Shown here one piece after another: positions 1-8,405 of a DNA stretch of 64,000 bases. Each line of letters starts with the position of its first letter. Position 1 is the first letter of the stretch. The notes under the pieces are model-generated. The model did no database searches, had not been told where the DNA came from, and saw nothing but the letters and a program-made list of their open reading frames with translations. Position numbers and translations under genes: made by a program. This stretch comes from Blautia coccoides (lineage in GTDB: Bacteria; Bacillota; Clostridia; Lachnospirales; Lachnospiraceae), in assembly GCF_034355335.1 (NCBI RefSeq), contig NZ_CP136422.1, forward strand, positions 1,677,001 to 1,741,000. Reading direction: 5' to 3'.

Positions 1-196
1 GGAACAGAGAACGGAAGAGAGGCTGGAAGAGAGATTGGAACAGACAGAACCGGCCAAACAGCAGAAGCTTGTCCGGCATTCCAGATATGGAACAGGCGTT
101 GTGGTGAGTGAGGATGAAACCATGCTGGAAGCAGAATTCGAGGGATATGGAAAAAAAGAATTTATAAAAGCATTCAGTGAACTGGAATATATATAG
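1..196 (+). CDS. 3' end of a probable UvrD/PcrA-like DNA helicase (partial)
   Basis: An open frame runs from base 2 to a TAG at 194-196, giving the last 64 residues of a protein that begins outside the window. It starts with a Glu/Arg-rich linker and ends in a small beta-type module with the pattern V-R-H-x-R-Y-G-x-G-V-V-V, then an acidic strand, then F-x-G-x-G-K-K-x-F. This resembles the Tudor-like C-terminal module of PcrA/UvrD helicases (H-x-x-F-G-x-G-x-V). The call rests on that tail alone. A DUF3553-type protein or another enzyme with the same end module is possible. Confidence 0.45.
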   Translation, partial: EQRTEERLEERLEQTEPAKQQKLVRHSRYGTGVVVSEDETMLEAEFEGYGKKEFIKAFSELEYI

Positions 197-233
197 TAGC
201 AGCAGACAGAAACTTCTTTGGAAAGGCGGAAAC

Positions 234-1028
234 ATGATCGGTAGAAGAAAAAAAACTACTATGACAGCGGAGATAGAAGCGGTTCTAAAAAAAGAGCAGG
301 CATTTCTAAAACGAAATGAGGAGAAGAAAGGGTCTTTTCTTGACCGGACTTTAGAAGAAAAGGTACCGGCCAGGCTGCAGGAGACTCTGGATAAGGCGTT
401 TGAAAAGGCATTCGGCCTCATATTTGAGAAGGGAACGGATGTGATAGAGAAGACATATTCCAGGGAGAAGATAGAGCACACGTATAAAGTAGATGCCTAC
501 GCAGCCGGACTGCTGGAAAATAAAAAAACACTCCGCGCCTTTAAAAAGAAGGCGGAGGCTGCGGGAAATAAAAATCTTCTCCTGGCAGGAGTGGAAGGAG
601 TAGGCCTTGGGATACTGGGTATCGGTCTTCCGGATATTCCTCTTTTTACGGGCATGATACTGAAAAGTATCTATGAGACGGCACTGCACTATGGATTTCC
701 TTATGACACGGAGGAGGAGAAATATTTCATACTGCTGCTCATTCAGGCAGCCCTGTCTTACGGAGAGGAGCTGGAAGCAATCAATGACCGGGCAGACAGG
801 TTTATCATGGAACAGACCCTGCCCCATGGATATGACAGCAGAGAACAGATAAAAGAAACCTCCGCTGTTCTTTCCGGGGAACTGCTGTATATGAAGTTCC
901 TTCAGGGGATTCCCGTGGCAGGCGTGATCGGAGGAGCTTATGATTCCGTCTATCTCAAAAGAATACTGGACTACGCCAAATTAAAGTATAGAAAAAGGTT
1001 TTTAATGTATAAAGACAAAGCAGATTGA
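234..1028 (+). CDS. EcsC family protein
   Basis: A 264-residue protein of unknown biochemical role. The core (about residues 95-170) has the Gly/Leu-rich region G-V-E-G-V-G-L-G-I-L-G-I-G-L-P-D-I-P followed by a tyrosine-rich helix with G-x-P-Y-D-T, the pattern I associate with the EcsC family. The N terminus is very Lys/Glu-rich and likely cytosolic; there is no signal peptide. I chose the ATG at 234 because GGAAAGGCGG lies just upstream. A GTG at 177 would add 19 residues and overlap the preceding gene. The gap to the helicase stop is 37 bp, so the two may be co-transcribed. Confidence 0.72.
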   Translation: MIGRRKKTTMTAEIEAVLKKEQAFLKRNEEKKGSFLDRTLEEKVPARLQETLDKAFEKAFGLIFEKGTDVIEKTYSREKIEHTYKVDAYAAGLLENKKTLRAFKKKAEAAGNKNLLLAGVEGVGLGILGIGLPDIPLFTGMILKSIYETALHYGFPYDTEEEKYFILLLIQAALSYGEELEAINDRADRFIMEQTLPHGYDSREQIKETSAVLSGELLYMKFLQGIPVAGVIGGAYDSVYLKRILDYAKLKYRKRFLMYKDKAD

Positions 1029-1076
1029 CTTGCAGTAAAATACATCCTATACTTAAGAATAATAAAGAGAAATATG

Positions 1077-1103
1077 GTAACTGCGGGGGTACTGAACAGC
1101 TTA
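1077..1103 (+). repeat. Intergenic repeat, GGGTACTGAACAG type (copy 1)
   Basis: Lies between the EcsC gene and the GGDEF-EAL gene, about 45 bp before the latter's start. It carries CTGC followed by GGGTACTGAACAG at 1087-1099 and then departs from the other copies (CTTA instead of TTAC). The same element recurs at 9216, 37059 and, inverted, at 39040. Confidence 0.6.
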
Positions 1104-1148
1104 AATGCTGCAGGGCTGTCTGTGAGAAAGGGTTGAGGGGAAGGGCAT

Positions 1149-3851
1149 ATGCAAAAGAGAATGATGACTATTTTTCTGTTGGTCGCTCTTATTTTATCAG
1201 GTCTGCTGTCCTTGTATTCTATGGGAAATCTTCAGGGAAATGCAAGAGTCATCAATTATACCGGTGTTGTGCGCGGAGCAACCCAGAGGCTGGTGAAGGA
1301 GGAACTGGAAGGTCACAGAGACGACGCTTTGATCAGCAGACTGGACGGCATTATTGAAGAGCTGCGCACCGGTAAAGGGGAGAACCATCTGGTCAGGCTG
1401 AAGGACTCAGAATACCAGGAAATGATGACCAGCATGCAGGAGCGCTGGAGTGAAATAAAACAGGAGATCCTGAAAGTGAGAGACGGCGCGGACAGCGGCC
1501 GGCTTTACAGTCTCAGCGAAGACTTTTTCTGGCTGGCTGATGAGAGTGTCGGCGTTGCGGAGGAATATGCGGAACGCTATGTCCGTATGGCACAGATCTG
1601 CTTTGCCGCCCTGATTTTCATATGTACTGTTGCGGCGGTTCTGCTGGCATTCTATATGAAAAAGCAGGAAAAGCGGCGCAGGGCTGTTGATATGATGGAA
1701 AATGCCAATTTGGAAAAAAGCCGAAAGCTTTCCAGAATGACCAAGGATCTGCAGGCTCCCATGAACGAAATATCGGAACTTTTATATGTCTCTGATATGG
1801 ATACCTATGAGCTGTTATTTATAAATGATGCGGGAAAGCGCAGTTTTCATGTGGATGATATTAAAGAAAAAGTGTGCTACCGCGTACTTCAGGGAAGGGA
1901 CAGCCCCTGCCCCTTCTGTACCAATAAATTTTTAAAGAGCGGAGAGAATTATACCTGGGAGACTACCAATCCGATCACAGGCCGTCATTATCTGTTAAAA
2001 GACCGTCTGATCGAATGGGACGGAAGGCGGGCACGTCTGGAGCTGGCTTTTGACACTACGGAAGCGGAACATGAAAAAGAAAAGCTGAAATACGCCCTGA
2101 GTTCAGAACAGATGGTGATGGAGTGTGTCAGAACCCTGTACTGCAAAAAGGATATGAAAGATGCGGTGAGTGATGTACTCCAGGAGATCGGAACCTTTTT
2201 AAAAGCTGAGAGAGCATATATGTTCAATATGCGTGAAGGCTTTTTGTATAGAGATTATGAGTGGTGTGCTTCGGGTGTGGAAAATGGAGAGAAAGTTCTT
2301 AGGGGGCTGCCCCATGAGCGGCTGGAACAGTGGCGGGAGGTGCTGAACCAGAAAGGCTGTATCGTTATAAAGGATACAAAAGAGTTTAAAGAAGTATTTC
2401 CGGGAAGTGAAGCGATCATCGAAGAACGGAACATCCGCAATACGGCTGTGGCACTACTTGAGAGAGAAGGGGTTCTGATGGGATGTCTGGGAGTGGATAA
2501 CCTTCCGGAGGAACGTCTGATGAACATTGGTTCCATTCTCCAGACCCTTTGCTACTTCATTCTGCTGGCCTATCGGAGAGCCGAGGATGAGCAGCAGCTT
2601 TCCCATCTCAGCTATCACGATACCCTGACATCCTTTTACAACAGAAACCGTTACATTGAAGATATGCAGGAGATGACCGGAAAAGTGGGAAGTGTTGGTA
2701 TCGTCTATTTGGATGTCAACGGGCTTAAGGACATCAATGACCGGTATGGCCATGCGTTTGGGGACAAAGTGCTCATAGAGTGCGCAGAGCGCATGAAGCA
2801 GGTTTTTGGGGAAGGAAATTTCTATCGGGTGGGAGGCGATGAGTTTGTGATCGTCTGCCCTTCGGTCTCCAAGGAACAGTTCCGGGGAATGGTGAGTGAG
2901 CTGAGGGCTGCTTTTAAAAGAGATGAGCTTTGTAAGGCTGCAATTGGGTCCCAGTGGACAGAAAAGCTTATGGATGTGGGACAGGCAGTGGCCAATGCAG
3001 ACGCCAGAATGTATGAGGACAAAAAGGAATTCTACAGAAATAATCCGGCTTCAAAAAGGTACCGTCATCACAGCGATGAACTGCTTTATCTGACGGACCC
3101 TGAAATCCTCAGAGAGGAGATCAGCAGAAACCAGTTTGTAGTCTATCTGCAGCCAAAGATTTCTTCGGCGGACAGGATGGCAGTGGGGGCGGAGGCTTTG
3201 ATCCGGTATCAGTCAAGAGACGGTTCCCTGGTGCTTCCCGGCAATTTCCTGCCTCTGCTTGAGGAGTCCCAGACTGTCAGCCAGATTGATTTCTTTGTAT
3301 TTGAATTCATCTGTTCCAAGATAAAGGAATGGAGCAGGGAGGGGAAAAAAGGATTTCCTGTATCCGTGAATTTCTCCCGGTATTCCCTGATCCAACCGCA
3401 CTTTATAGAGCGGCTTCTCTCAATCTGTGAAAAATATGAAATATCCCCCAGATATCTTGAAATCGAAATCACAGAGACGGTGAGAAGCATTGATAACATA
3501 GATATCGGAGTTCTGATCGAAAATCTCAGGGAGGCGGGTTTCATTGTAACGATTGATGACTTCGGCACAGAGTATGCCAATCTGGCACTTCTGTCAGCAG
3601 TAGAATTCGATGTTCTGAAGCTGGACAAAAGTATGGTGGATGATGTAGTGAACAATACCAAGGCCCGGGCTATCGTAGGCTCTATTGTGGAGCTGGGAAG
3701 GAAGATGGGGATACAGATCGTGGCAGAGGGAATTGAGACGGAGGAGCAGCTTGCCGTTCTCCGCGCCTGCGGTGTGGAGCTGGCACAGGGATTCCTGTTC
3801 AGCAAGCCTATCTCTGTGAATGAATATGAAAAACGATATCTGGACAAATGA
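1149..3851 (+). CDS. Membrane-anchored GGDEF-EAL protein (c-di-GMP cyclase/phosphodiesterase)
   Basis: A 900-residue signalling protein. In order: TM helix (about 7-25); an extracytoplasmic helical sensor (about 26-145); TM helix (about 148-169); a PAS-like domain (about 205-305) with a C-P-F-C motif at Cys254/Cys257; a GAF-like region (about 320-475); a GGDEF domain with intact GGDEF at 562-566; and an EAL domain (about 650-890). The EAL domain keeps E-A-L at 682-684, the V-N-F-S-R Asn, E-I-E-I-T-E, I-D-D-F-G-T and K-L-D-K. Both activities are therefore plausible. No RxxD inhibitory site precedes GGDEF. ATG follows AGGGGAAGGGC. Its PAS-like domain is shared with the kinase at 18443. It ends at a strong bidirectional terminator. 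Confidence 0.93.
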   Translation: MQKRMMTIFLLVALILSGLLSLYSMGNLQGNARVINYTGVVRGATQRLVKEELEGHRDDALISRLDGIIEELRTGKGENHLVRLKDSEYQEMMTSMQERWSEIKQEILKVRDGADSGRLYSLSEDFFWLADESVGVAEEYAERYVRMAQICFAALIFICTVAAVLLAFYMKKQEKRRRAVDMMENANLEKSRKLSRMTKDLQAPMNEISELLYVSDMDTYELLFINDAGKRSFHVDDIKEKVCYRVLQGRDSPCPFCTNKFLKSGENYTWETTNPITGRHYLLKDRLIEWDGRRARLELAFDTTEAEHEKEKLKYALSSEQMVMECVRTLYCKKDMKDAVSDVLQEIGTFLKAERAYMFNMREGFLYRDYEWCASGVENGEKVLRGLPHERLEQWREVLNQKGCIVIKDTKEFKEVFPGSEAIIEERNIRNTAVALLEREGVLMGCLGVDNLPEERLMNIGSILQTLCYFILLAYRRAEDEQQLSHLSYHDTLTSFYNRNRYIEDMQEMTGKVGSVGIVYLDVNGLKDINDRYGHAFGDKVLIECAERMKQVFGEGNFYRVGGDEFVIVCPSVSKEQFRGMVSELRAAFKRDELCKAAIGSQWTEKLMDVGQAVANADARMYEDKKEFYRNNPASKRYRHHSDELLYLTDPEILREEISRNQFVVYLQPKISSADRMAVGAEALIRYQSRDGSLVLPGNFLPLLEESQTVSQIDFFVFEFICSKIKEWSREGKKGFPVSVNFSRYSLIQPHFIERLLSICEKYEISPRYLEIEITETVRSIDNIDIGVLIENLREAGFIVTIDDFGTEYANLALLSAVEFDVLKLDKSMVDDVVNNTKARAIVGSIVELGRKMGIQIVAEGIETEEQLAVLRACGVELAQGFLFSKPISVNEYEKRYLDK

Positions 3852-3893
3852 AAGATCAAATGAAAGCAGATAACAGATAAAAGTGGTTAAAAG

Positions 3894-3925
3894 ATGGGAC
3901 GCCTTGTAACAGGGCGTCCCATTTT
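3894..3925. terminator. Bidirectional terminator between convergent genes
   Basis: A perfect 10-bp stem, ATGGGACGCC (3894-3903) with GGCGTCCCAT (3913-3922), and a 9-nt loop. It is followed by T residues on the plus strand, and on the minus strand the other flank reads as CTTTTAA. It sits between the convergent GGDEF-EAL and GH120 genes. Confidence 0.88.
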
Positions 3926-3936
3926 CCATGAGGAGA

Positions 3937-5880
3937 TTATCCCCAGACTTTTATCTTGTTATATCCTTCTTTCAGGCCTTCCAGAGGACCGACAGATGGT
4001 GCTTCGCAGCGTTTGGAACCGCTATAGTCAGTGTCCAGAACAATGGATTCACCGTTGGGGCCGTCAAACGGAGCTTCGGGAATCCGGACCATTCCCAACT
4101 TTTCGGTACAGATGATTTCAGCAGGGGTGTCAAGCAGCCCTTTTTCTGCATGGATTTCAAGATAAGTTCCATCTTCCTCCACCAAGATTTTTACCTGTGG
4201 ATCAGACGTACTTATATAATTTTCCTTTTCTGCATCAAAGGCAGGAGCGTTTTTCAGATAAGCGTTGTGATCAATGTATGCAGGCTGTTTTACCTGTTCA
4301 AACATTTCCAGATCCTCATTGCCCATGGAGGCAACTGTCTCCATATATTCCTCCAGGGTAGTGGTGGAACCGTTGTAGCCTACCGTTCCGCATAAGGACT
4401 GCTCGGTATAGGCATCTGCGCTGCCTACGAAAATGTTGTTGTACAGACGGTCATCTCCGCCGTAAACAGGTGTGGTGCCGGCAACTTCGGTGCTGTGAGG
4501 GAAGTGGTAGGGTGTTGAACGGTTCAGGACATCCTCTCTTCTCATGGTTCCGCAGCAAAGGTTGTGGACATAAGCGCCGCCCTGGGCGATATTGTCAAAA
4601 TTGTAGGCGGAGACAAAAATGTTGTTGTCCACCATGTAAGGACCATGTGTCACTTCAACCATCAGGTCACGGTCATTGTTGTAGTAGAGGTTTTTGCTGA
4701 CCCGGGTGCCCTGTGCCTGCCAGTCAAGCCAGGTACCTAGGGTACAGTCATGGATATTATTGTTATGAATCTGTACGTCAATGGCTGCGTGCAGCTTGAT
4801 GCCTGCGATCTCGTAACCGAAATACTCATGTTTTACGGCAATGTTGTAAATATGGTTATTGTAGATCTGGCTGAATACACATCCCATATGGCCTACAATA
4901 CCGTTCTGTCCGCAGTCATAAATGACATTATTCCTGATAATATGGGAGCCGATCTTTTCTTTGCTCCAGCCAATCTTCAGGGCACGGAACACAGCTTCCA
5001 TCTGGTACTGGTAACCTGGTTTTCTGTGTCTTCTGGTGCAGAGGTTGTGGCCTGTGGAGGCTTCTTTGCCGATGCTGATACCGCTGCATTTTGCGTCGTG
5101 GATGATATTGTTTTCAATGATCCAGCCCTTGCTCCAGTTGGCGCCTATAAGACCCGGCTGGTCAGCGGTTGGAGGTGTCCACGGGCAGGCGGCCTGTGCC
5201 ATCTCAAAGCCCCGCACGGTGATATAATTCATACCTGTCTTCTCTGGGTAGAAGCAGCATTTGCGCACATTGATCTCAGCCAGTTCTTTGTTAGGGTCAG
5301 CGCCCTGGAAATTGGCATAAATATATGTATTATCATGGTCTGTCTCAGCATACCACTGATGGATGGTCCACTCTTTATCTTTGATCGGTTCCGGATGTTT
5401 TGTCCACGGCGGGTTGTACCCCTCTGTGCGGATCTGGGGATTTTTCACGTCGTCAAGGGATTTGGCTTCATAAAATGATTTGCCGTTTAAATAGACATCG
5501 CCTGCATGGACGGAGTTGTCATCGGGATAGATGAACCAATCACCCCAAAGGGCTTCCTTATAGGGGTTATAATCCCCGAAAAGTGTGTTGGGAACCACTG
5601 CTTTCCAGACAGTTCCTTCGATATTCTCCCAGTTTTGGATGCGCTCGGAGCCTTTGATCACAACCTTTTCGCCTTCTGCAGCTTCGTATACGATCCGGCT
5701 GATATTGCTGTAGCCGCTGTGCTCTGGTTTCACCCATTCCCGGTATTCACCCTCGTGTACAATGACCTTGTCTCCTGTCTCAGCCGCCTTTGCCGCCCTT
5801 GATATGGTCTTAAAGGGATTCTCTTTTGTTCCCTCTGCATGATCGCAGCCTGTGACTGCCACATGGTATTCTCTGTTCAT
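3937..5880 (-). CDS. GH120 beta-xylosidase
   Basis: A 647-residue right-handed beta-helix glycosidase expected to release xylose from xylo-oligosaccharides. The sequence follows the GH120 xylosidase XylC of Thermoanaerobacterium nearly end to end as I recall it: an N-terminal Y-H-V-A-x-T-G, G-D-K-V-I-V-H-E-G, K-G-S-E-R-I-Q, P-P-T-A-D-Q-P-G-L-I-G and N-W-S-K-G-W-I-I-E blocks. The two carboxylates line up as Asp386 in W-L-D-W-Q-A-Q-G-T-R and Glu409 in V-E-V-T-H-G-P-Y, with the same 23-residue spacing as the XylC pair. There is no signal peptide, so it acts on imported oligosaccharides. I chose the ATG at 5880, preceded by AGGAGGAACGATC; an upstream in-frame ATG would add 14 residues. It has its own promoter and is monocistronic. 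Confidence 0.94.
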   Translation of the reverse strand: MNREYHVAVTGCDHAEGTKENPFKTISRAAKAAETGDKVIVHEGEYREWVKPEHSGYSNISRIVYEAAEGEKVVIKGSERIQNWENIEGTVWKAVVPNTLFGDYNPYKEALWGDWFIYPDDNSVHAGDVYLNGKSFYEAKSLDDVKNPQIRTEGYNPPWTKHPEPIKDKEWTIHQWYAETDHDNTYIYANFQGADPNKELAEINVRKCCFYPEKTGMNYITVRGFEMAQAACPWTPPTADQPGLIGANWSKGWIIENNIIHDAKCSGISIGKEASTGHNLCTRRHRKPGYQYQMEAVFRALKIGWSKEKIGSHIIRNNVIYDCGQNGIVGHMGCVFSQIYNNHIYNIAVKHEYFGYEIAGIKLHAAIDVQIHNNNIHDCTLGTWLDWQAQGTRVSKNLYYNNDRDLMVEVTHGPYMVDNNIFVSAYNFDNIAQGGAYVHNLCCGTMRREDVLNRSTPYHFPHSTEVAGTTPVYGGDDRLYNNIFVGSADAYTEQSLCGTVGYNGSTTTLEEYMETVASMGNEDLEMFEQVKQPAYIDHNAYLKNAPAFDAEKENYISTSDPQVKILVEEDGTYLEIHAEKGLLDTPAEIICTEKLGMVRIPEAPFDGPNGESIVLDTDYSGSKRCEAPSVGPLEGLKEGYNKIKVWG

Positions 5881-5910
5881 GATCGTTCCTCCTGTCATAA
5901 AATGTTTCCT

Positions 5911-5926
5911 GTAACGGTTCATTACC
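5911..5926 (-). repeat. Short intergenic repeat word in the GH120 leader
   Basis: The minus strand reads GGTAATGAACCGTTAC. It shares the TGAAC-N-GTTAC core with the other intergenic repeats and lies about 30 nt before the GH120 start, inside its predicted leader. Confidence 0.45.
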
Positions 5927-5940
5927 TTTTCCTGCCTTTA

Positions 5941-5969
5941 AGTATAGACAATGGAGAGGGATGGAACAA
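5941..5969 (-). promoter_or_regulatory. Predicted sigma-A promoter for the GH120 gene
   Basis: On the minus strand TTGTTC (5969-5964) is separated by 17 bp from TATACT (5946-5941). Initiation would fall near 5935, about 55 nt before the start codon. Confidence 0.6.
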
Positions 5970-6009
5970 GACGAATTTTGGGGGATTTTTCTTGAAATTT
6001 GTGTCACGG

Positions 6010-6038
6010 TTGTGTCTGGAGACAGAAAGGTGTATAAT
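6010..6038 (+). promoter_or_regulatory. Predicted sigma-A promoter for the DUF1848 gene
   Basis: TTGTGT (6010-6015), a 17-bp spacer and TATAAT (6033-6038), 40 bp before the TTG start of the DUF1848 gene. Confidence 0.65.
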
Positions 6039-6078
6039 CAGAAAAAACGAACATATTTTCGAGAAAGAGGTGGTCTGA

Positions 6079-7002
6079 TTGATATTGAGTGTGAGCCGAA
6101 GGACGGATGTGCCGGCATATTATGCGGATTGGTTTTTTGGCAGAATAGAGGAGGGATACGCCTGTGTCCGCAATCCCTTTAACCGGCATCAGGTGAGCAG
6201 GATATCCCTGGCGCCGGATGTGGTGGACTGCATTGTGTTCTGGACCAAGAACCCTGTGCCAATGCTTGACAGGCTGCCGCTTCTGGAGCGGTATATGTTT
6301 TATTTTCAGTTTACCCTGACCGGATATGGAAAGGACGTGGAGCCGGGGCTGCCGGATAAGAAAAAGATTCTGCTTCCCGCATTCAAATCGCTTTCAGGGA
6401 CCATAGGAGCAGAGCGGGCCGTATGGCGCTATGACCCGGTTTTCTTCAATGCCCGTTATACCCCGCAATACCATCTGCAGGCCTTTGCCCGGATCGCGGA
6501 AGAACTGGAGGGGTACACAAAGCAGGTGGTCATCAGTTTTCTGGACTATTATCCAAAGATAAAAAAGAACTTGGAAAAGCTGGGCTGTGAAGCTTTTGAG
6601 GACAAAAGCCTGGGTGAATTTGCCGAAAAGCTGGCTCATACTGCAAAAAATCATGGTATGCAGATCGTGACCTGCGCGGAGAAAGCGGATCTGCAGCAAT
6701 ACGGGATCGGTCACGGGAGCTGTATTGACGGGGAACTGATCCGGCACCTGTGCGGGTGCGGCCTGGATATAAAAAAGGATAAAAACCAGAGGAATGAGTG
6801 CGGCTGTATGGAGAGCATAGACATAGGCTCCTACGATACCTGTCCTCACGGATGCCTCTACTGCTATGCCAACCGGAGCAGAGCGGCAGCGGCTGCGGGA
6901 AGGAGTCGGTATACGGCTGATTCACCCATCCTCTGCAGTGAGATTTTGCCCGGGGATGTGGTGACAGAGAGAAAGGTGAGATCCCTGAAAAACGCACTCT
7001 AG
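6079..7002 (+). CDS. DUF1848 family protein with C-terminal CX3CX2C motif
   Basis: A 307-residue protein of unknown function. The N terminus (M-I-L-S-V-S-R-R-T-D-V-P-A-Y-Y) and the V-F-W-T-K-N-P block mark DUF1848. Translation probably starts at TTG 6079, which gives the usual family N terminus and follows AGAGGTGG. Near the C terminus Cys255, Cys259 and Cys262 form C-P-H-G-C-L-Y-C-Y-A, the spacing used by radical-SAM enzymes to hold a 4Fe-4S cluster, although those normally carry it at the N terminus. Other cysteines (C-G-C-G and E-C-G-C) lie just before it. Its stop overlaps the stop of the convergent ROK gene by 4 nt, leaving no room for a terminator between them. Confidence 0.85.
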   Translation: MILSVSRRTDVPAYYADWFFGRIEEGYACVRNPFNRHQVSRISLAPDVVDCIVFWTKNPVPMLDRLPLLERYMFYFQFTLTGYGKDVEPGLPDKKKILLPAFKSLSGTIGAERAVWRYDPVFFNARYTPQYHLQAFARIAEELEGYTKQVVISFLDYYPKIKKNLEKLGCEAFEDKSLGEFAEKLAHTAKNHGMQIVTCAEKADLQQYGIGHGSCIDGELIRHLCGCGLDIKKDKNQRNECGCMESIDIGSYDTCPHGCLYCYANRSRAAAAAGRSRYTADSPILCSEILPGDVVTERKVRSLKNAL

Positions 7003-8120
7003 ATCTCTTCCAGAAACTCTTTCACAAATCCAAGCGCCGCACCCACAGGCACAGAATCCTTTGCCGATTCAGACAAAAAGATAAAGTCCTGCTCATCCGG
7101 AAAAGCGGATTTCTCCCGTACCTTTTCGTGCAGCACCTGCAGATCTTCTTCTGTCAGATATGGAGCCATATGTCCTCCAAGGATCACATCACAGTCCATC
7201 ACCATGTGCAGGTTATTGACTGCTGTGGAGAGGTGATCCAGGTATTCATCAAACCTTCCCTTTTTCTCCTTATCCCCATCCCTCAGTCCGGTGAAGAATT
7301 CCTCCAGTGTCTCTTCCTCCAAAAGCAGTGCGTTGACAGAGCAGTAGGTCTCCATGCAGCCGGACTTGCCGCAGTAGCACTGCCGTCCTTTGGGGACCAA
7401 AGTCATATGCTCCACAGCACCGCCATGGTTTTGTTTTCCCATCACAGTCTGGCCGCCGATGATCACAGCGCCGCCCAGATGTTTGCCTATAGAGAGATAT
7501 ATGGCATCTGTCAGATCTCTGCGGTTCCACAGCTCTGTGGCGGCAGCGCATTTGGCGTCGTGGAGGAACATGCAGGGGTATTCCAGATATCTGGAGAGGG
7601 CTGTGATCTTAAGACCGGTATATCCCAGGGTTTTTCCGAAGATGATCTCCTGTCCGTCAGCCGTTGTCAATCCCTGTACAGCAAAACCAATGCCGAGAAC
7701 CTGCTTTTTCATAAAGCCGCTTTCCCGGATAAAAGTGCTGACAAATCCTGCAATCTCCTTATAATAAGCGTCATCATTTCTATAGAGAAGCTTTTGTTCT
7801 GTACAGCCACAGATCCTGCCTTTTAAATCCACCGCCAGGATCTTTATCTGTTTCTTTAAAATCTCCACACCGATCCCGATTCCCGCCTGAAGACATATGG
7901 TGTAGGCAACCGCTCTTCTTCCCACCTGCGATTCAAACTGTCCTCCCTTTTTGAGCAGCCCTGCTTCTTCCAGCGCCACCAGATTCTGCGTTACTGTGGG
8001 CAGACTGAGATGGAGTTGGTTGGCAATCTCCTGTTTGGAGAGCTTTTCCTGTTCATACAACAGATTATAGATCAGAGAATAATTGTTTTTCTTTATATCA
8101 GTCAATGTAATATTTCCCAT
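6999..8120 (-). CDS. ROK family transcriptional repressor
   Basis: A 373-residue regulator: a winged helix (about residues 15-70, with K-Q-E-I-A-N-Q-L-H-L-S-L-P-T-V-T-Q) followed by a ROK sugar-kinase-like fold (about 85-370). The ROK zinc site is visible as E-H-M followed by C-Y-C-G-K-S-G-C-M-E. The ATP-site and catalytic G-x-D motifs are weak, as expected for a repressor rather than a kinase. It is divergent from the SDR/FGGY/GPH operon and most likely represses it until a sugar ligand binds (inference). It is a paralogue of the ROK gene at 25991. A TGTATA-N6-TATACA dyad at 8140-8157 lies in its own leader. Confidence 0.9.
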   Translation of the reverse strand: MGNITLTDIKKNNYSLIYNLLYEQEKLSKQEIANQLHLSLPTVTQNLVALEEAGLLKKGGQFESQVGRRAVAYTICLQAGIGIGVEILKKQIKILAVDLKGRICGCTEQKLLYRNDDAYYKEIAGFVSTFIRESGFMKKQVLGIGFAVQGLTTADGQEIIFGKTLGYTGLKITALSRYLEYPCMFLHDAKCAAATELWNRRDLTDAIYLSIGKHLGGAVIIGGQTVMGKQNHGGAVEHMTLVPKGRQCYCGKSGCMETYCSVNALLLEEETLEEFFTGLRDGDKEKKGRFDEYLDHLSTAVNNLHMVMDCDVILGGHMAPYLTEEDLQVLHEKVREKSAFPDEQDFIFLSESAKDSVPVGAALGFVKEFLEEI

Positions 8121-8301
8121 AATGGTATTCTTTCCTTTCTGTATATCATCGTATACACCGGTATGGAATAAGGGCGTTTCCGTATTTGTAAAGGAGATTT
8201 ATAAAAAAACTTTATACAATAGAGTATAGCACAAATTTTCAGAGAACACCTTTAGTAGAAATTCATAAAAATCACCCCTTATATTTGGATGGTTATACAT
8301 A

Positions 8302-8330
8302 TTGACGAAATGAACTGGGAGGATTATTAT
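8302..8330 (+). promoter_or_regulatory. Promoter of the SDR/FGGY/GPH operon
   Basis: TTGACG (8302-8307), a 17-bp spacer and TATTAT (8325-8330). Initiation is expected near 8337, just where two tandem 12-mers begin. Confidence 0.72.
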
Positions 8331-8338
8331 ATAAATAT

Positions 8339-8363
8339 ATTTTACAAAATGATTTTACAAAAT
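8339..8363. promoter_or_regulatory. Candidate ROK operator: tandem ATTTTACAAAAT boxes
   Basis: Two identical 12-mers ATTTTACAAAAT at 8339-8350 and 8352-8363 are separated by a single base. Each is near-palindromic (ATTTT/AAAAT arms). They sit on the predicted transcription start of the sugar operon, in the intergenic region shared with the divergent ROK repressor. A bound protein there would block initiation. Assignment to the ROK protein is inferred from position. Confidence 0.55.
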
Positions 8364-8405
8364 TAAATCACAAAAACGAGCAGTACAGAGAAAAGGAGAA
8401 AAACT

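Noticed and set aside
4750..5478. 242-codon plus-strand ORF
   Set aside because: Lies entirely antisense to the GH120 gene, which has clear family motifs and catalytic residues; no ribosome site and no recognisable domain.
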